From: Aquila chrysaetos chrysaetos
Lineage: Eukaryota > Chordata > Aves > Accipitriformes > Accipitridae
Assembly (NCBI RefSeq): GCF_900496995.4
Contig: NC_044011.1
Coordinates: forward strand, 21,794,041-21,858,040
Length of the DNA: 64,000 bases
Direction of reading: 5' to 3'
Of the stretch, positions 25,901 through 37,048 are shown one piece after another. Under the pieces are notes generated by a model. That model was not told the DNA's origin. It saw only the letters and a list, made by a program, of their open reading frames with translations, and made no database searches. A program made the position numbers and the translations under genes. The stretch's first letter is position 1, and each line of letters starts with the position of its first letter.

Positions 25901-28900
25901 CCTATATAGGTTTTTAGCTTCTAATTAGCCTTTTGTAATTGTAAGCTTAATTGCTTTCAATTTTCAATGTATAATGGAACGTTTAAATTTAAACAATTAA
26001 AATTATTTGTTTTACAGCAAATATGTATTATCTGTCTTTTACACGGCTTATGGTGGATGAGGACAAAAACTTTGGAATAGCAAGCTAACACTGAAAAAAA
26101 AAATGACAAATTAATCTGTCCTATTATCCAGGCTACATCAGGAGGTTGGACTTCAATGCAGTACATTTCTATAAACAGTTTGTGTAAGAACTTTGGTTCG
26201 TTATGCTTGATTCCGCACTTTTTCAACTCATAACACCCAGAGTATGAGAACTGTACTGATACTTAGGTTTTAACATGGGTGAGAAGGGGAATTTTTATTT
26301 TTGTCTAAAGCCAGTGGGCTGTTTTTAAGAAAAAAAATTAGCATATCTCAGTGGATACTGTGTAGCAGTGGTAAGAGTTACTTCAGGTATGACCTTCCTT
26401 TGAATAGAATATTAAAGACTTGTAAATTGGGCCAAATTAGTACCACTATGGGGTTACTAAAAGTCTTGCTGTAGCAGTTTTTTTTCCCTGCTTTGTACTG
26501 GATATACAATGAATTTTTACTTACGCTTCCTGTTTCCCATTTACTTTCTGACTTTGGTATCCACATTATCTTCCACTGGCTAATTCCATACAGCCATCTG
26601 CATAGGGAAGCCCACACGGTATCTTCTCAACAGTGTGCAAACTGATCTATGTAAACTTACTGTAAAACTTTGCCTTGAGAGTTTTCTTCCCTTAAATTTC
26701 TGTTTTTCTGCCTCAGAAGAAAGGCAGATCTTAAAAGTAACAAAATCTCTTCATGGCATCAAAACCTAGAAAAATGGTATTTGCAGTTTGCAGACTGCTG
26801 CTTTCCAACTCACTAGCAATAATATACATTTAGTGCATTTAAATGTGTAAGAGGAGGCTGGAAAGTGGAACTATACTTCAGCTTAACATCTGAAATATGT
26901 AACATGTATGTGACTTTACCATCAGAAGGGGGATAGTTTTTCATAAAATATAAAGAGACCCCTTTTAGTATAGCATATTACAGACTATCTAGTACTTTTA
27001 AAATAGCACACAGTGTATGTTTTTATTTTTCAGTAAACAAAAAAGAGATCAAGACCGTGCTCGATCCTCCCCATCTTCCTCCCCATCATCTTCCTCATCC
27101 AGTTCTCGAGAAGAAAAGGATTGCAAGAAAGAAAGAGATGAAGAGTTCAAAACCCACCATGAACAGAAAGAATACTCTGGTTTTGCAGGAGTCAACAGGC
27201 CAAGAGGCACCTTTGTGAGTTGCTCGCTTACTCTTCCCCCAAATTATGAACACTTCACCAATAGTAATAGTATAACAAATAAAATGAGGAAGTGTTGCAG
27301 TGATTAATGTTAGGCTAGACTTCTTTCATAGCAGTGATTCTTGAATTCTTTTATGTGATGTACCAAACCTGAAAAGTTGGGTTTTTTTCCCCAGCACTGC
27401 CCAATAGCAGCTAATTGGTGTGTAAAAATGCATTAGCATACTACTAGAGACCCTAGTGGAAGGGTAGGAAAAATGATTTCTTGCTTATTCCTTGCTCTCT
27501 TATAATTATGTTGTTTACTAACAGGATCTGAAAATTTACCTTTCTGTAGAGATTAAATCTTGTGATCTGTTGCCTCTCAACTACTTGCATTTTCTGTTTT
27601 TCCCTGTCATTTTCAGTTTGGTTTTGCCCTCCTTTGTGATGCCTGCAACTTGTTAAATAGAGAATGGCGCATAACTAAAAATATACCTCAACCTTGAAAC
27701 AACTCTATTGAGGAGAGGAGATGGTATACTTGTTTTTCAGTGTTTCTTTGGCCTGGACTAGCCACAGTGAGCATGAAAGCTCATTAATTTAGCTCTGGAA
27801 TATGTTTCAGCATTGTGATTTGGAAAGTGACACATTGACCACTATAGCCTTCAGAAAAATTTTACAGTTAAAAATTCCATGTTAATGTAATTACTGATAC
27901 TTAAATGGGAAATATTGAAGCGTTAGGAAAGACTAGGAATCAATAAAGGAGGCCTTGAAAAGAGAAGGAACACTTCAAACAAACAAACAACTCTCCCCCC
28001 CCCCCCCCCCCCCCCCCAACCAAACCACAACAAAAAAAACCCAAACAAAACAACAAAAAAAGCAAGTTCTGTGTTTCGGTGGGGAAAAACTGTCAAATAG
28101 ACTTACATAATGGGTAGGAGTAATTTCATACTTCCACAATAATTCCTTCATGTAGCCTGTAATTAAGACTAAATAACACTAAAAGGCATTGTTTGGTATA
28201 AATGCATGTTAAATTGTTTTGTAGTAGTGTAAAAAGTTTGGAACTAGACACAAGGGTGCCTGAAATGTATGTAGGGTGTGCAATACTCAAGTTAACGTTT
28301 GAATCTTCCAGCTCAAAAACTGTCCCTACTTAGAAAATTCAAAGTTCAAAACTTCTAACACTAAAAATGCATCATTTCCTCCTTTGTTGTTATTTTTTTT
28401 TTAATGTAATTATGCTAAGGAACACTCATGTGGCATAAATGTATAAATCCTTGGATGGTGTAGGCATCAAATATGACAATATCAGCACAATTTCTAGCTG
28501 TATAAGGTAGTGGCACTGAGTTAAACAAAAGTAGAGCTTAAAACACCCTCTCATCTCAAAGAGAATCAGTTGAAGAAAACTCATAATTGATGGAAGCCTT
28601 ACTGCTTTATAAAACCAGATTGTACATATCATGAAAGAGGTGCTACTTTAGATGAGATTTAAGTAGATGTGAATTGGAAATGTAATAGACGTCTACTAAT
28701 TTAACTATTGGTGACTGTGCAATAATAACTGGTTAACGTTCCCTAATGACATACACAGTCACACACAGGCTTACTGAACAAACTGTGTCTGAACAGGAGA
28801 ATTTAGATAGACCGACCTGTTGACTCAAATCATCTCTTCAGGGATACAGCTTGCATAGTATTGAAATATACAGGCTGGCTAGTGTAGGAACATCTGTGTA

Positions 28901-31900
28901 ATTCAGGCTAATAGTGGCTGCATTCCAGTAAATACTGCTCTGCTTTTGGAGTAAATAAAATGTTTTGGTTGTGAATCCTCCTCAAAGCAGGAATAGGGGA
29001 TAGGATAAGGGAGACTTTAATGAAATTGACAGCTTGGCTTACATGTTAAATCAACAATGATTCTTCACTAACACTTGCTGATAGACTATAATGCTTAGTT
29101 CTAGGCTTCTTGTACATAAACATCATGAATAGTTTTGAAGTAGGAGCACAGAAATAAGGATAAATAGAATGTTTTAATGACACTGTCATTAGCATCCAGC
29201 TCCTAAAGAATTCTGTGTGTAACAGTTCTGTTTAAAAGCAGTTTTCTCTTTCTGTAGGTGTACTCTTGTCTTTTTTGTGATGGTCTTTGCAGTAACCAAG
29301 CCCATAAAGATAATACCATAGTGGATTTCATCTGCTGTATTTCTTTGCCTGAAAGATGATCTGGTGGTGGGGTAGTGTTAATACAGTGCCGAGGAAAGCT
29401 CGAGATCTTTTTCTTAAAGGGAATCTGATCATAGGACCTAATATCAGGAAATGCTGATCCCTCTTCTTTTTTTAATCCTGTCATAATTTTGTCTCTACAT
29501 CCTTTTGGCCCCCTCACTGTGATACTGCTTTTTGTGCCCTAAATTTGTAAAGGTTTCAAAGCTATTGGAAATAAAGCATGTAGTATTTCCTCTCTTGTGC
29601 AGTTTTTTTCAGGTGATAGTCTGTCACTTCCCAAGTGATTCTCTAAGCATTTTTTTTTTTCATTTGCCTACAGTGTATTGGACAGGCCTTATGAGCCTTT
29701 TACAGACTGTTTTTCAGTATGTTTGATTTCAGAGTAGTTTTAAAACTGTCCAGCATAAATTCTGCATTAGCAGTGTTAGAGCTTTGTGGAACTAAGTGTG
29801 CATAATACTCCTCTTTGAAGTTAGTTAATTATATCTTTTTTTGGTCTATGTTTATGGAACATACTTATTTTTAACAAAGGGAATTAATTTTCAGTCACGT
29901 TTTTGTACAGATACTCTGAAGACCCAGTTCTGTATTTTTAACTAGGCTGTTTATGGAAATGGTGTTCTGTAGTAACTGCAGGTTTTAGCAGTCTATCTTC
30001 CCAACCTAACCTTTCTTCTCTGCTTGAATGGAGGGTATAAACTCCTGTTTAATGTTTCCTACAAGCTAAAAATTTAGATGCTGAGGGAACTGTATGTATT
30101 ACTACTTAGTATATTCTAGGTTAAGTATTTTCTTTATTGCCGTGAGACTTTTTAGCCTAACATTTTAAAATCCTGTTAATTCATTATAAAGAATATTTAA
30201 GACACTACTTTTCACTTCAGGCATTGTTACTCTGCACAATATATATTGTTCATTTTTCAGAGTAAAGAGTTTACTCATTTGAAATTTAATTTGGCCTAAA
30301 GTACATTTCTGAATTGCAGTTGAAACTGTTTGAGTAACATAAAGTAGACATACTTATTTGAAAACTGCATTGTTTGTATGTATTCTAGAATCACTTTCTT
30401 TTAACTGATAGGACTGACACCATAAATGACCTTTCTTTCCCCCCCTGATAGTTTTCTTCTTTCAATCTAGTTTTTCTGTTTGTTTTTTGTCTATGAACAG
30501 CTTCAGAAGCTTCTGCTGACCTTTTGTCGCAACACACTGGTTTACCAGCAAAGGCAATTTCTTTGGTGGTTGTGGGTGAATTTATGCCAAGAACTCAAAT
30601 GTGTTTCAATTAAGTTTATCATTTCAAAGTGAATGCTTGACTATATTACTTAAGGTAATACGTGAATGTGAAAATGGTTTTACACTTGCAGATACTGTAA
30701 TTAAGCACAGAAACAGCGTTTTCAGTAATAGAGAATTTGAACTCTTCTTTGTGGTTTTATGTAAATGGATTAAATGACATCTTGGTTAATCAGTTTCGAA
30801 TTAGGGGCAGAGGAAGAGCCAGAGGAGTCTTTGCTGGAACAAATACTGGTCCCAGCAACTCAAATACTACTTTTCAGAAGAGACCGAAGGAAGAGGAGTG
30901 GGATCCTGAATATACCCCAAAAAGCAAGAAATACTTCTTGGTGGGTGTGGAGAACTCGATATCTTATGCATGCTTTTGTTTTTTCAAACTTTCTACAAGT
31001 GTAGAAGTAGCATGCATGTACAGAAAGGGACTTTAGTTACGTAACCGTGAGAATACCAGGGTGGGTTTAGTGCCCGGTTCTGCTTCTCTTGTGTCTGTCC
31101 GCAACAGGCTGGCAATAACTGCGGCCTGACGGGGAATTAATCTCCAAAACTTGCATCAGTGCATGGGGAAGAAGGCAGACTCAGACTAAAATTACTAAAA
31201 ACAAATTTTAAACCAAAAATACTTGTGCTGTCTTTTCCTGAATTTATGTCTGTCTAGCATTTGAGCTTTGTCTTAGATTTGTCTGGAAGTCTGCAAAAGT
31301 GGAAGATCAGGAAAAGCTGACAGTATTTGTGGATGTATGTAGGCTGACTCTGTTATTAGCAGTCCTTCTGTTCTTAGTTTAATAGTGTGATAGTCATAAG
31401 AAAATCACCTTAGTTTTGATGCCTTTTTCCCATCTGGATTATGAAAGGAGGACTGTTGATGTAACCACCCAGTAAGTAGTGTAGTCTACTGAATACGTAG
31501 CCTCTGTTCCAGTTGATTTCCTTAACAATGCTAACTTCTAAGGATATTGTTTCACCACTGAAAAATGTTAAGTAGTGAAGATTAGAGATTCTTCTGTAGC
31601 ATTATAGTTTGTCACAAATATGCTAACAGGTAATCCAAGAAATAATGCAGCCATGATTTGGATGTTTGTACAAGGAGCTCTCCTCCATCTCCCCACACAT
31701 ATATAAACTTTTCTGATCAATAAACATAGAAAGATATGTGATAATCTAGTCATTAAGAAATGCTATGATAGCTAGAACAAATAATTGTAGCTATTAAACT
31801 TTTTTCTCATCTCTAAAAAACCCAATTTTCAATTTAAAAAAAAAGCTACCCTTTAACTGTTCTTATAATATATAATTCTTAATAAACTGCTTTATATACA

Positions 31901-33015
31901 TGTGGTATGTGTTTAATAGTTCAGATTTCTTTCCAAATCACAAGTAAAAAAAGCAGATATTGAAGCAAGTGTACCTCACTCTTCTAAAGAGAAACTTTTT
32001 TATATTAAATAATTGTCTGTAGTGTTCATGCAGTGCACAGAATGATTGTCAGAAGACTTACCAAACTATGTTAGGCTATATTTTGTAGCAAGATAGCAAA
32101 TTTTAAGCTTATTAACCAGAGAAACTCAGCTGCTGTTAATGTCAGATTTAAACAGTTTAAACTTCATTTGCCCTGCATTGCACAGGTGAAGCAAGGTGTC
32201 TGAAAACTGCCTTCAATTACCTTTCCTTAATAAGTATAAAGAACTTTATCTCTGCATTAAAGTAAAAATTAAAAAAAAAAAATCCTAGCACATTCCTAGA
32301 GCTTCTTCCTTTAAAATCACAGATTTTTTTTTTTCTCAAAACTAGTGAGTAATGCTTTCTTCTGACTGAAGATAAGTAACAGATAACAGATTTGCTACTC
32401 ACAAACATTTGAGTAGACCCACAGCTAATGGGGGGGGGGGCTCTTAAAACAATTTTATTGTTGTGGTTTTATAGCATCATGAATTGTAAGGATATATTTC
32501 ATAATGCATTCTATAAATTATGATCTGAACTGTTAAAAAGTTATCTTAATTTTTTTTTTTCCAATGTATAGTATAAATTTGATATAGAGTACTGACATTT
32601 AATGGGTATATTTAAGAGGTGTCCTAACCTTATTCTTTGTCTGGTATTATTGTAGCATGATGACAGAGATGATGGTGTGGATTATTGGGCCAAAAGAGGA
32701 AGAGGCCGTGGTACTTTCCAGCGTGGCAGAGGGCGGTTTAACTTCAAAAAGTCAGGTAGCAGTCCGAAGTGGACACATGACAAATACCAAGGGGATGGGA
32801 TTGTGGAAGATGAAGAAGAAACGATTGAGAATAATGAAGACAAGGACAGACGCAAAGAGGAAAAGGTAAGCAGTTTAGTGAATTGCAGATCAGACAGTTC
32901 ATCTTGCAGTATCTCAAATAATTGTGTGGGTGTGTGGGTGGATCACTTTAAAAGGTTTTGGAGTTCGGTTATTAACAGTTTACAAGAAGACTTTTCTTTC
33001 TTTCCACAGGAATAA
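16808..33015 (+). CDS. BCLAF1: BCLAF1, Bcl-2-associated transcription factor 1 (full gene, 11 coding exons)
   Basis: Nuclear SR-like protein of the THRAP3/BCLAF1 family, which takes part in transcription control, pre-mRNA splicing and mRNA processing complexes, the DNA damage response and apoptosis. Coding exons: 16808-16911, 17781-18686, 20159-20830, 20944-21113, 23863-23968, 24898-24982, 25709-25884, 27034-27214, 30794-30940, 32656-32865, 33010-33015. They sum to 2763 bases, 920 residues plus stop, the length I recall for human BCLAF1. All introns are GT-AG and phases agree throughout. Visible features: an Arg-Ser-rich N-terminus (about 1-160), a Gly/Arg/Tyr-rich patch (about 74-94), Ser-Pro-rich phosphorylation-prone segments (about 190-320), an acidic and lysine-rich middle, and RGRG clusters near the C-terminus (about 804-813 and 862-877). 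The start is certain because [17 protein letters not shown] is the family N-terminus. The protein is very close to the human one, with no break or frameshift. Confidence 0.97.
17781..18686 (+). CDS. BCLAF1: BCLAF1 coding exon 2 (RS, Gly-rich and Ser-Pro region)
   Basis: Largest exon, 906 bases, residues 35-337 (split). It holds the rest of the RS domain, the [20 protein letters not shown] patch, and a long Ser/Pro-rich stretch (for example [14 protein letters not shown]) expected to be heavily phosphorylated. The acceptor is doubled: TTTTAG|TTCTAG|GTC allows a 6-base shift that would remove two residues (Ser-Arg or equivalent). The donor is AAAAG|GTAAG, which makes the next codon span the junction. 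Confidence 0.96.
18687..20158 (+). other. BCLAF1: BCLAF1 intron between coding exons 2 and 3
   Basis: AT-rich intron with ordinary splice sites (GTAAGA and CTATCCACAG). I see no other exon, RNA gene or repeat in it. Confidence 0.8.
20159..20830 (+). CDS. BCLAF1: BCLAF1 coding exon 3 (charged middle region)
   Basis: 672 bases, residues 337-561 (both ends split). It starts inside Arg337 ([16 protein letters not shown]) and is rich in Lys, Glu and Asp, with the conserved stretches [20 protein letters not shown] and [17 protein letters not shown]. The segment [14 protein letters not shown] contains a VKSE sumoylation-type motif (psi-K-x-E). The donor is AATAG|GTAAAT. Confidence 0.96.
20944..21113 (+). 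CDS. BCLAF1: BCLAF1 coding exon 4
   Basis: 170 bases, residues 561-618 (split). Encodes [20 protein letters not shown] and the following segment to SLVHHVK, one of the most conserved and least repetitive parts of the family, likely a folded or helical protein-interaction segment. It is separated from the previous exon by only 113 bases. Confidence 0.95.
21114..23862 (+). other. BCLAF1: BCLAF1 intron between coding exons 4 and 5
   Basis: A 2.7 kb AT-rich intron. It contains the T-poor A/C-rich tract at 21794-21868 but no additional exon that I can support. The acceptor is TTGTAACCAACAG. Confidence 0.75.
21794..21868. repeat. A/C-rich low-complexity tract
   Basis: About 75 bases made almost only of A and C (AAAACCCCAACC, AACAACAAAA, CCCACCAAAA words). 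Similar tracts recur at 4553, 24088, 27976, 34576, 36151 and 59451, all with A/C on the + strand. They are not tandem copies of one unit. Confidence 0.75.
23863..23968 (+). CDS. BCLAF1: BCLAF1 coding exon 5
   Basis: 106 bases, residues 618-653 (both ends split). Encodes [20 protein letters not shown] and then [14 protein letters not shown], close to the human segment (human has [14 protein letters not shown]). The donor is CATAG|GTACAT. Confidence 0.94.
24898..24982 (+). CDS. BCLAF1: BCLAF1 coding exon 6
   Basis: 85 bases, residues 653-681. Encodes [20 protein letters not shown] and the following VFKEESQK. It carries a conserved Ser-Pro site (ISPS). The donor CAAAAA|GTAGGT is weaker than the others but gives the correct phase 0 junction to GDKKLR. 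Confidence 0.93.
25307..25321. repeat. G15 homopolymer in BCLAF1 intron
   Basis: Uninterrupted run of 15 G between coding exons 6 and 7, followed by AGGTACC. It is potentially quadruplex-forming in the nascent RNA because it lies on the transcribed gene's sense strand. Confidence 0.85.
25709..25884 (+). CDS. BCLAF1: BCLAF1 coding exon 7
   Basis: 176 bases, residues 682-740 (split). Encodes [20 protein letters not shown], then a Lys/Ser/Asp-rich stretch ending [10 protein letters not shown]. The acceptor is TTTGTTTACAG and the donor GACAG|GTAAAT. Confidence 0.95.
25885..27033 (+). other. BCLAF1: BCLAF1 intron between coding exons 7 and 8
   Basis: 1.1 kb AT-rich intron ending in GTTTTTATTTTTCAG. 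I see no further feature in it. Confidence 0.8.
27034..27214 (+). CDS. BCLAF1: BCLAF1 coding exon 8
   Basis: 181 bases, residues 740-800. Encodes a Ser/Pro run ([16 protein letters not shown]) then [16 protein letters not shown]. The serine run differs in length and order from human, as expected for a low-complexity linker, while the flanking EEFKTHHE and KEYSGFAG segments are conserved. The donor is CCTTT|GTGAGT. Confidence 0.95.
27215..30793 (+). other. BCLAF1: BCLAF1 largest coding-region intron
   Basis: 3.6 kb AT-rich intron. It carries a C23 run inside an A/C-rich tract (27976-28063). The acceptor CTTGGTTAATCAG has an unusually poor pyrimidine tract. Such a weak acceptor fits optional inclusion of the exon that follows. 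Confidence 0.75.
27976..28063. repeat. A/C-rich tract with embedded C23 run
   Basis: CAAACAAACAAACAA, then CTCT and 23 C (27995-28017), then more A/C words (CCAAACC, AACAACAAAA). It is intronic low-complexity DNA of the same style as the other A/C tracts in the window. Confidence 0.8.
30794..30940 (+). CDS. BCLAF1: BCLAF1 coding exon 9 (RGG-like, skippable in frame)
   Basis: 147 bases, exactly 49 codons with phase 0 at both ends, residues 801-849. Encodes [19 protein letters not shown] and then [20 protein letters not shown]. Skipping it keeps the frame, and a human isoform lacking 49 residues in this part of the protein is known. The weak acceptor and the GTGGGT donor fit alternative splicing. 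Confidence 0.95.
30941..32655 (+). other. BCLAF1: BCLAF1 intron between coding exons 9 and 10
   Basis: 1.7 kb AT-rich intron with a G11 run at 32430-32440 and poly-A and poly-T tracts near 32270 and 32325. The acceptor is TGGTATTATTGTAG. No further exon is seen. Confidence 0.75.
32656..32865 (+). CDS. BCLAF1: BCLAF1 coding exon 10 (C-terminal RGRG and acidic tail)
   Basis: 210 bases, 70 codons, phase 0 at both ends, residues 850-919. Encodes [20 protein letters not shown], a second RGRG cluster, and [20 protein letters not shown] followed by an acidic and lysine-rich tail. It closely matches the human C-terminus. The donor is AAAAG|GTAAGC. Confidence 0.96.
33010..33015 (+). CDS. BCLAF1: BCLAF1 coding exon 11 (last residue and stop)
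   Basis: After a short 144-base intron ending TTTCTTTCCACAG, the coding sequence is only GAA TAA: Glu920 and the stop codon. The same arrangement (…EEKE, stop) is found in human. The rest of this exon is 3' UTR. Confidence 0.93.
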   Translation, partial: E

Positions 33016-34819
33016 CCCTGGAAGAAAGTTGTAGCTGAAAGAGCAGCTCTTGCACCACCCACACAACATTTTTAATATGTTTTTTTTGTTGTCAAATGAA
33101 TGTAAGCATTTTACTTAAATTTTACTGTTGGAAAGTAGTTTAGAGGGATTGTTTTTGTTTTAAGCCTTTAGAAAAAAATCTTGATATAGTAAACTATGTT
33201 AATGATCGTACAGGTAGAAAGTAAAATATTTGTAACAACTTTTAAGAAATTTTACTGTTTGTTATATGCAGTGTAATTCTGCTTTGTCCAAATATATGGT
33301 CAAGTACAACTCTAAAAGTTTTGATTCTCCCCTATGTCTGTGTTTTATTCTGAAGTAAACTTACAGCTCTGCACACCTGAAATCTTGGAGCAGCATTTTT
33401 TATAAACTGATTATTTCTGTGTTGCCTTTTTATAAGAATTGTATTTAAGGATAGTTATCCAGTCATAGTGTAAGTACCAATGAGTTGTGCAAAATGCTGA
33501 TTATACATTAGTTCACGAGAATCACATTTACATAGTGTGTCAGTGATAAACCTGGATTCTTACTCCACCCTGCTAGAGTGCTGCAAGAATTTTATCTTCG
33601 AGAGTGAAACTGTCACTCTTTTTTAGTAGCCTAAGAAATACATATGTATATAAATACTAAGCTGAGTTTGAAGTGTATTATTTCCCTTCTGGAATGTGAG
33701 TTTTAGCAACCTATTTCAATTCACTGCTGCTAGAAACTTTTAAACAGATCTGAAAACTGGAGTTCCCTCCCCTGTCTCTGTAGTTAGGGCAGAACTACCT
33801 ACAACTAGCTTAATTCCTGTAGCTTGTGTCTAGAACAGACCAGTCATGTATTATGGATACCTAGTGATTTGCTTTGTTATTAAAAGATGCTTCTTTTGTC
33901 AAGGGTAACTTAGTGTAATTTTAAAGTTTTTATAAACCTAGGGTTTAAACTCATTGCAGGGAAAGTGTGCTGTCCATAAAGTATGAAGTACAAGTGGCAT
34001 TTTCAAGGCTACTAGCGATTATAGTTTCAGATTTCTGTTGATAGCTTAACCATCAACAGAACACTTCCGTTAAGAAATTGGTGGCAGTATAAATCTAGCT
34101 GCTTTATTAATTTTTATTCCAGTTTGTTAAAACTGCCTCTTTAATTTCTTTATGTGGACTTGCCCCTCCAGGTATGTAATCTGACAAGAGTCTTTGCATC
34201 TTCTATCACATTTGCAGCCTTAAGTGAAACGGGGGACACACACACACACGACACCCAGCAAAACCATGACAAAAATCCCTGAAAAAGTAAAGCAAGATAT
34301 GTTAAAACCTGAATCAGTAAAGATACTTCAGATATACTAAATGTTTCTATAAAATCTGAATTCCATTGCAGTGCCCTGGAAGCACCTTTCTTTAGTATTC
34401 CACTTCTATAGAATGTGTAAATTTGAGGTTAGAACTCAGTGGTAAAAATTAAGTTAGCAAAAGGTGTGAGAAATGAGTCTTACTTTCTTTGCCACCGATT
34501 TCTAAATAGTTGTGCTTCTAGTATTTTTCTAGCCAAAGAGCAGAAGTTAGTCTACAATTGTTTGGGCTTTTATTTAAACAAAACCAACAAACCCACAAAC
34601 TTAGTTTAGTGGTAGGTACGCTTTTAGCCTACAGAACGTTAAGGATGACGGTAATATACTTGAATTAACAGAACAAGGACATTCTGATACAACAAGACTA
34701 CTTAGGTTTTCTTTCTCAACCAGCTATAGGTACAGTAAATCTTAATGTTATATGGAGTTAAAAGTGTAGTTGTTCTTAGTTTGCCCCTTGGAATGGCATA
34801 CTGCCTTTAAAAAAATAGC

Positions 34820-34834
34820 GGGGGGGGGGGGGGG
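34820..34834 (+). repeat. G15 homopolymer in BCLAF1 3' UTR
   Basis: Fifteen G in a row, followed by AAGAAG. If the UTR extends to 37043 this run is present in the mature mRNA and could form an RNA quadruplex. Confidence 0.85.
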
Positions 34835-37042
34835 AAGAAGCTTTGGTAGAGGTGTTTGTATTAAATACATATATGATGTTATGCTCTCTTACTGGCTTTA
34901 CTGTTAGGGAGTAGTTAACCATCTGCCCTATCCAAATTAAACACTAGAAGGCAGAAAAACATAGTACTGTCACTAATCTTAACTGTAGTTGAGGAAACTG
35001 TATTTCAGATTGTACTGTTCGCCAGCATCTGTGTAGAAAGGGGAATAGGAATAATACTTGCCCTCCAGTAGTAGCTACTAAAGGGTCATTCCTGCCTTAA
35101 GTTTTAGGAAGTTCAGGTAAACTATACTGTTGTTGCAAGATCTGCTTTACATGCACAGTGCATCTTTTAATAGCTGTTTGAAATGTAAAACTGATTATTC
35201 CTTGGACTTTTAGCAAAGCTCACACAGACTTTGTGTATACTTGATCAGAATAAGCAAGAAAAGAAACAAAACAAACTTGGCAGCAGTGTCAAAGTCTGTC
35301 CTAATGAAGTGAAATTTAACATCAGTCTGAAACTAATGAAGAGGACCAAGATATACTTGAACTGTCATAACCTTAGAACAGATAACCTGTATTATCTAGG
35401 TCAAGTTGAAAGTGGATTGTTGTGGTCTTGTGTCATAAGGCAAAATAGTTCCTGCATGATGAGGCAGATTTAAGTTTTCTGCTTCAGTTGAATATCCAAG
35501 GAAATATGGTAGAGATTGATTTGATAATGGCATTTGATCGTACAGACCTGTCTGTAGGTTAGATCATAAAAATCCTTTTTTTTGTTATCCTTAATTTCAG
35601 TGCAGTTTATTAAAAATGTCATTTGTTGATTACAGAACACAAGGTGACAGCCATAAATTTATTTATTTAAAAAACCTGCTTGAATTAAGATAATCTAGCT
35701 GAAGGTGCAAGTTGCAGTCTATCAGAGATCTATAAGAAACAAAGTGGGAATTGAAATTTTTTTTTTTTTTTTAATCCAAAACTAATGTTTCAACTCTTAC
35801 TAGTCATTCAACATGAATAGTGAATTTTCACTGTCAGGATAAGAAAAAACATTTTGAAGTTTTCATTTGGTGCTACTGAAGTAGTTTTATGACTGTTGTG
35901 AATGGAAGTTCAGTGCATTTTGCATTTCTTTCTTAGAAGGTAAAGACCATCATTGATGGATCTGCAGGGGAAAAAATCCAAGCATTCTACTGGTGTAGAA
36001 TTAACTACATTTTGAGTTCAGTAATTCCTTCTGACTCATTGCTCTCCAGCAATGAAGCAGTTTTGGTATCCGCTTCATCTCTGTGTGGTGTGCTTATGAA
36101 GTTTGAAGTAATCCCTGCAGTTCAGAGAAAGCTGAACATTCATTTCACTAGGCAAAAAAACCCCCAAACCAAAACCCAGAATCCAGTAGCTATAGTGTTA
36201 GTCTAGACTCTGCACTCATTCAATTTCTTGGTTTGGAATTAAATCTCACATACTCTTACTTCCCAGGAACAATCAGTAGCATTACTGTAACAGTGGGCAG
36301 CCACATGGAATTAAAGCTTTCCTGCATTAGTTTTGCTGTGCTGGTGCTTCAGAAGAAGAGCTGTTACCTAGCTTTGATTTACCTCCGGAGGTAAAGGCTG
36401 CAGCATTTAGTCTTAAGCCCCATGTCACTTATCCTTGTTCCTTAAAGCTGGCCTCTCATGAAATCCTTTTGTTTAAGGAGGTCCTGCAGGTCCCATCTGT
36501 ATTGCTCAGAGTTGTACTTGCTGACTTGAAGCGTTTCTGTATGAGTTCCCAGCTGGCGCCTCCAGTTCTGAAGCAGGGTGTTGGTGGTGGTGGTGGTGCA
36601 GTCAGACTAAATTGCTTCAGTTTTGCTGTTGCTTTTGAGACTCTGGCTCTTCCTAGCTTTGTGGTAGAACTGCATGCAGTTGTTCCCATCTGATCCTGCT
36701 GACCTTTCCGAAGGTGTTGAGTGAGAAGTGGGTGAGAAGTACATTTTGTTAAGGCAAGTACTGTTGTACAGTGTTTAAAAATACCCATTAAGAAGTCCTA
36801 CCCTTCCTCTCCTCAAGCTTAAACCCTCCTAGGCCCCTAAACCAGCTTTATGCAGTTACTACAGCTTGTGTTGCTGGTACTATAATTCCTTTGTGTTTGG
36901 TCTTAGAGAATCAATCCACATGACAAGTTATGGATACCAGTAACTATAAGAAAAGGCAGTAACACTTGCATTGCAACTAAGTGTTGCAGTTCTAGGATTT
37001 TGTTTGTTTAGGAGCGGCTGCTGGGACACACCTGTAAATGTG

Positions 37043-37048
37043 AATAAA
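37043..37048 (+). terminator. BCLAF1: BCLAF1 polyA signal AATAAA
   Basis: Canonical hexamer in TGTGAATAAAGAAAATG. It lies 4.0 kb after the stop codon and about 0.8 kb before the MTFR2 promoter CCAAT boxes, and no other AATAAA was found between stop and promoter. Downstream T-rich sequence (TTTATCTTAATTTC) is present, though a strong GU-rich element is not obvious. Confidence 0.55.

Noticed and set aside
36456..36788. Open frames on both strands in the BCLAF1 3' UTR
   Set aside because: They lie in predicted untranslated sequence, have no family resemblance, and include a GGT repeat that inflates open length.
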